DNA from: Phycisphaerales bacterium
Lineage (GTDB): Bacteria; Planctomycetota; Phycisphaerae; Phycisphaerales; UBA1924
DNA length: 64,000 nucleotides
NCBI GenBank assembly: GCA_019744815.1
Contig: JAIEUA010000007.1
Location: 62,001 to 126,000 of the forward strand
Reading direction: 5' to 3'
In this document: positions 60,731 to 64,000 of the stretch, piece by piece
How positions within the stretch are numbered: position 1 is the stretch's first letter
How the letters are laid out: the number at the start of each line of letters is the position of its first letter
Translations under genes and position numbers: made by a program
The notes under the pieces: generated by a model
Told to the model about the DNA's origin: nothing
Seen by the model: the letters and a program-made list of their open reading frames with translations, nothing else
Databases searched by the model: none

Positions 60731-61759
60731 TCAGCGGGGAGCGGCTGCGGGCTTCGCCGCGGGCTTGGTCGGTTTGGATGTCGGCTTGGGTGTCGGCTTG
60801 GGCGAGGGCTTCGCGGCGAGCTTGTTGATGGGCTTGTTGATGGGCTTGGCGCTCGGTTTCGCGACGGTCTTGGAGGTCGGCTTGGCCGAGGCCTTCGGCG
60901 TCGAAGGAGCCGCGGCAGTGGTGACAGCGTTCGGCGTGGCGCGCTCGGTGGCTTCACGCACGGCGGTAAGGCCGCTTGGCCGCGGCTCAGCAGCGGTCTC
61001 AGGGACGAACTCGATCTTGAACTCGCGCGGAGCGGTGTTGAAGCGTTTGGTCTGGGCCTCGGTGCTCGCCTTGGGGAGCGGAGCGCTGGATGCCCTGGCG
61101 GGAACGGTCGCGGTCGGCTGTTGCACCGGCGCGGGCGCCGGCCTCAGCACCGGCGACGAACGGGGCGAAGGGGTCATGGGGGTCCAGCGGGCCGGCGCGG
61201 GGGTCTTGTTGACATCGGGGCGTGCGAGCGTGGCGGCGAGTTCTTTCTCGAAGTCGGGCACGAGCGGGTTGCCGATCCACGTCAAGCGCCCGTCGGGCCC
61301 GACGATGAAGGCGGCGGGGATGCCGCCGCGCTGCGCGGGAACCATCCAGCGGCGCCACATCTCGCCGCTACCGTCGTACGCGATCGTGAATCCGATCTCG
61401 TCGCTGCGCTTGGTGACGTAGTCCTGAACCTTCTCGAGGCGGTCGTCGCGGTTGACGGTGGTTGCTTGCTCGGATGCGGCGACGCTGATGACGGTGAGCG
61501 CGGGGTTGTTGCGCTGCAGCTCGGTGAGCTTAGGGACGACGAGGTGGCAGGGCGTGCACCACGTGGCCCAGAACTCGACGACGTAGACGCGGCCGCGCTC
61601 GAAGCGGGTCACCGGCACGCCGCGGGGCCACTGGTCGATCACCAGCGGCGGGGCCATCGAGCCGGGCGCGAGCGTTTCGGCGTCTTGCGCGATGGCGGGA
61701 GGGGAAGCGATCGAGAGCGCGGCCGCCAGCACGATGAGGAGAGATCGCAGTGCAACCAT
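60731..61759 (-). CDS. TlpA-type thioredoxin with a Lys/Pro/Ala-rich C-terminal tail
   Basis: A 342-residue exported redox protein. The ATG at 61759 has GGAG 7 nt upstream and a signal peptide follows (ALSIASPPAIAQ). The thioredoxin domain (about 35-180) has VVEFWATWCTPCHLVVPKL (CxxC active site) and GGIPAAFIVGPDGRLTWIG. The last 80 residues are a Lys/Pro/Ala/Ser/Thr-rich tail with units such as KPTPKPTSKPTKPAAKP, resembling histone H1-like tails. It is a paralogue of the gene at 58975, whose similar low-complexity tract is placed N-terminally. Confidence 0.88.
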   Translation of the reverse strand: MVALRSLLIVLAAALSIASPPAIAQDAETLAPGSMAPPLVIDQWPRGVPVTRFERGRVYVVEFWATWCTPCHLVVPKLTELQRNNPALTVISVAASEQATTVNRDDRLEKVQDYVTKRSDEIGFTIAYDGSGEMWRRWMVPAQRGGIPAAFIVGPDGRLTWIGNPLVPDFEKELAATLARPDVNKTPAPARWTPMTPSPRSSPVLRPAPAPVQQPTATVPARASSAPLPKASTEAQTKRFNTAPREFKIEFVPETAAEPRPSGLTAVREATERATPNAVTTAAAPSTPKASAKPTSKTVAKPSAKPINKPINKLAAKPSPKPTPKPTSKPTKPAAKPAAAPR

Positions 61760-62278
61760 GGCGCGGCTCCGAGAGAGGCGTGAAGGTTCGAGGGTCCCTT
61801 GCATCGGCGTTCGCGTCGCGAGAGCGTGCATAGCGAACGTGCGAACAAACGCCGAGTCGGTTTGCGTGCGTTGGATGGGCCCGACCACGGCGGTGACTCG
61901 GGCAGGTGCCCGGCCGATCAAGGCACGATGAGGGTGAAAAGCAACGGGCCGCACTGTCGTGCGGCCCGTGCCTCGTCTCTCACGAATTGTCGCTCGCGAG
62001 CTCTCTCAACTCCTCGCGGCTCTCTCTCGCTGCCGGTCGGCGGACGATGTCCGTCGGCGACGAGCAGTCTATCGAGCGATCGGGGTCGATCCCTTGAATC
62101 ACGGGGAGCGCGGAAACCGCGCGTTTCGCCGGTGTGCATAAGAAACGGCCCTAGAGCAACTTACGATCTCGTCTCGGGTGTGGATAACTCGATCGGACGT
62201 CCTTGGGAATCCGTCCCGGTCGGCCGCGTTCTGACAGAATCCCAGGGCCCCCTTTCCCAAGACTCAGCGGAGGTATGC
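61760..62278. other. Divergent intergenic region with a hairpin
   Basis: About 520 bp between two divergent genes. The clearest element is an 11-bp perfect hairpin at 61945-61970 (loop TGTC), with TTGCTTTTC on its minus-strand side. No gene was found, and no clear promoter could be chosen. Confidence 0.5.
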
Positions 62279-63151
62279 ATGGCCCTCTTTGCGCGTTCGG
62301 CGGCGCTTCTCCGGCAGAGCTTCAACGTGCTCCGTCACGACAAGCGGCTGGTGATCTTCCCGTTGCTGTCCTCGATCGCCTGCCTGGCGGTCTTGGCGTC
62401 GTTCGTGGTGCCGCTGGTGATGACGGGGGTGCTGCAGCAGATCGCCGCGTCGAGCGGAACGGGCGGCAAGACCGCGATGCATCCCTACATCCGCGAGATC
62501 GGCACGCTGCTGACGTTCGTCTATTACTTCGCGAACTACTTCGTCATCGTGTTCTTTAACACGGCTCTGGTGGCGTGTGCTATGGAGCGGTTTGCGGGGC
62601 GGGAGCCGACCGTGGGCGGCGGGTTGCGGCACGCGATGGGGCTGATGCCGCAGATTGTCGGGTGGGTCGCTGTGAGCGCTACGGTGGGCACGCTGCTGAA
62701 GGCGATCGAGGATCACGTGGGCTTCGTCGGCAAGCTGGTGACGGGGCTGGTCGGCTTCGCGTGGACGATCGCGACGTACTTCGTAGTTCCGGTGCTGGTG
62801 GCCGAGCGGCTGGGACCGATCGAAGCGGTGCAGCGGTCGAGCAAGATGCTGAGCAAGACCTGGGGCACGGCCCTCATCTCCAACGTCGGGCTCGGGGTCA
62901 TCGGGTTCCTGCTCTACGCCGCGGCGACGATCCCGGCGATCGTGGGAATCGTCTTCATGGCACAGATGAACCACTGGGCCCCGATCGTGATCGGTGGCGG
63001 GATCATGGTGATGCTCATGGTCGGCATCGGGTTGGTGACAAGCGCGGTGAGCTCGATCCTCGTCGCCGCCCTGTACCGCTACGCGGCGACGGGCGAGGTG
63101 CCGGGCGGGTTTGAAGAGAGTGCGCTGCGGGGTGCGTTCCGCGTGAAGTGA
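62279..63151 (+). CDS. DUF6159-like membrane protein
   Basis: A 290-residue membrane protein. The ATG at 62279 has GCGGAGG 5 nt upstream. It begins RSAALLRQSFNVLRHDKRLV and has about six helices, with YFVIVFFNTALVACAMERFA, IATYFVVPVLVAERLGPIEA, VQRSSKMLSKTWG and VAALYRYAATGEVPGGFE. These match the DUF6159 family as I know it. Function unknown; single transcript before gyrB. Confidence 0.82.
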   Translation: MALFARSAALLRQSFNVLRHDKRLVIFPLLSSIACLAVLASFVVPLVMTGVLQQIAASSGTGGKTAMHPYIREIGTLLTFVYYFANYFVIVFFNTALVACAMERFAGREPTVGGGLRHAMGLMPQIVGWVAVSATVGTLLKAIEDHVGFVGKLVTGLVGFAWTIATYFVVPVLVAERLGPIEAVQRSSKMLSKTWGTALISNVGLGVIGFLLYAAATIPAIVGIVFMAQMNHWAPIVIGGGIMVMLMVGIGLVTSAVSSILVAALYRYAATGEVPGGFEESALRGAFRVK

Positions 63152-63180
63152 GCAGCCCTCGAATGAAGCACAAGTCGGTT

Positions 63181-63210
63181 CACCGCCGAGGACGCAGAGT
63201 TCGCGGAGGA
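63181..63210 (+). repeat. Dispersed inverted-repeat element, half copy D
   Basis: One arm only, with core caccgccgaggacgcagagt. No matching right arm follows in the next 300 bp. Confidence 0.75.
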
Positions 63211-63299
63211 AGACAGGAGAGACAGATGAATCGCGGCGAGTGACGCTCGCGCTGGGCGTCAGTTCTGCGTTCGCGACGCGCTCCGAACCCACCCCCCGG

Positions 63300-63320
63300 C
63301 CCCCTCCCTCTGGGAGGGGG
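63300..63320. repeat. GC-rich hairpin related to the methyltransferase insert
   Basis: A 9-bp stem with a TCT loop, very similar in arms and flank to the element at 60429-60449. Confidence 0.6.
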
Positions 63321-63563
63321 AGTGTGGCGAGCGCCGAGATTGTGGAAGTGCTTGATTTGCAGGGCTTTTTGGCGGTGCCGTTTCGACGGTTTTTTGCGCG
63401 TTTTGGTCGATGAGTTCCTATCATTCCGATCGCCGAAAACGGCGGCGGAGTCAGTCTTTGTTCGGTATGCCATTTCCGGCGTCGGCGGCGTGCAGGAGCC
63501 GGCGGCGGGAGTGGTGTGAATGAGTGATTGGATCTCCGGCTGTGGAGATGAACGGGGACACGG

Positions 63564-64000
63564 ATGACACGTTCCGCCGCAGAATCGAGCACGGCGTCTG
63601 AAGTCGCGTCACACATCGAGGTGAAGCCTTTGTCCACTGAGAACACCAACGCCAACACCAACTCTTCCGCTTCGATCACGAAGGGCGGCGACAACTACGG
63701 CGCCGAGCAGATCCAGGTGCTCGAAGGGCTCGACGCGGTGCGCAAGCGTCCCGGCATGTACATCGGCGGCACCGGCATCAACGCGCTGCACCACCTCGTG
63801 TACGAGGTCGTGGACAACTCGATCGACGAGGCGATGGCCGGGCACGCGACGTTTGTGCAGGTCACCATCCAGCCCGACGGCTCGTGCTGCGTGATCGACG
63901 ACGGCCGCGGCATCCCGACCGACCCGATGAAGCACGAGGACCCGAACCTCAACGGACGCCCGGCGGTCGAGATCGTCCTGACCAAGCTCCACGCGGGCGG
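63564..64000 (+). CDS. gyrB: DNA gyrase subunit B, N-terminal part (cut by window end)
   Basis: The ATG at 63564 has GGGGA upstream and opens a 145-codon reading frame running off the window. After a 45-residue Ser/Thr/Asn-rich leader comes the GHKL ATPase core: [51 protein letters not shown] and [10 protein letters not shown]. GyrB is the ATP-using half of gyrase, which introduces negative supercoils. It might also be parE, but the motifs and order fit gyrB well. Confidence 0.93.
   Translation, partial: MTRSAAESSTASEVASHIEVKPLSTENTNANTNSSASITKGGDNYGAEQIQVLEGLDAVRKRPGMYIGGTGINALHHLVYEVVDNSIDEAMAGHATFVQVTIQPDGSCCVIDDGRGIPTDPMKHEDPNLNGRPAVEIVLTKLHAG

Larger units (their letters stand above)
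63152..63563. other. Intergenic region before gyrB
   Basis: About 410 bp without a convincing gene. It contains a single left arm of the dispersed element (63181-63210) and a hairpin at 63300-63320. A T-rich patch near 63365-63395 may belong to the gyrB promoter, but no clear boxes were found. Confidence 0.55.

Noticed and set aside
61945-61970. Hairpin as terminator of a gene
   Set aside because: No gene ends nearby on either strand; left only as a note in the intergenic entry.
63180-63473. Minus-strand 97-codon frame before gyrB
   Set aside because: It is Arg/Lys-rich, crosses a repeat arm and a hairpin, and has no recognisable domain.

Overview
The window reads as chromosomal DNA of a planctomycete, most likely of the class Phycisphaerae. 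The evidence is the high GC content, several secreted proteins ending in acidic EF-hand/dockerin-like repeats with an LxCP tail, one PEP-CTERM protein, two prepilin-like proteins with the FTLIELLVVI signature, small membrane proteins ending in a CxxCGY...CPECG zinc ribbon, a GlnRS, and fatty-acid genes arranged as in other bacteria. No rRNA, phage or CRISPR array is seen. There is one tRNA (Lys, CTT). No search was run, so family names come from motifs and overall resemblance.

Left part (1-13.4 kb). A minus-strand cluster encodes a Cys-rich membrane protein, a prepilin, a secreted dockerin-like protein and an ECF sigma factor. Next are a toxin-antitoxin pair whose PIN toxin is broken by a 10-bp duplication, an isolated nuoD, a small methyltransferase, an FHA-GAF-PP2C phosphatase and tpiA, then prfC and apaG. 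An AT-richer stretch carries one large secreted dockerin-like protein.

Carbohydrate locus (13.4-26.4 kb, plus strand). A LacI-type regulator, a prepilin, a secreted protein, an ABC sugar importer (binding protein and two permeases, no ATPase), a GH1 beta-glucosidase, a GH16 beta-glucanase, a clan GH-A type hydrolase and a PEP-CTERM protein form what looks like a beta-1,3-glucan (laminarin-like) utilisation locus. The secreted proteins at the two ends share one ectodomain but carry different C-terminal sorting modules.

Middle (26.4-38 kb). An ASCH-domain gene, an Nmad3-like gene and an Mrr-like nuclease gene sit beside tRNA-Lys and suggest a DNA-modification or defence islet. The rpmF-plsX-fabH-fabD-fabG cluster follows, with a zinc-ribbon membrane protein and a lipoprotein inserted. 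Then come a REP-associated transposase with three REP hairpins, nadA, a 35-bp tandem hairpin array and a PilZ gene.

Right part (38-64 kb). This holds a TauE/SafE transporter, a royal-jelly-protein-like lipoprotein, a PadR/CPBP pair with a probable operator, gnd and zwf, and a long minus-strand series: an RluA-methyltransferase fusion, a DUF433/PIN-like pair, an AlkD-like protein, truA, three zinc-ribbon proteins, a BamE-like protein, a glycosyltransferase and a large exported protein. Then follow a PrpD-family gene, glnS, an ACT protein, two TlpA-like thioredoxins flanking a methyltransferase, a DUF6159-like membrane protein and the start of gyrB, cut by the window end. A dispersed inverted-repeat element occurs in three full copies and one half copy.
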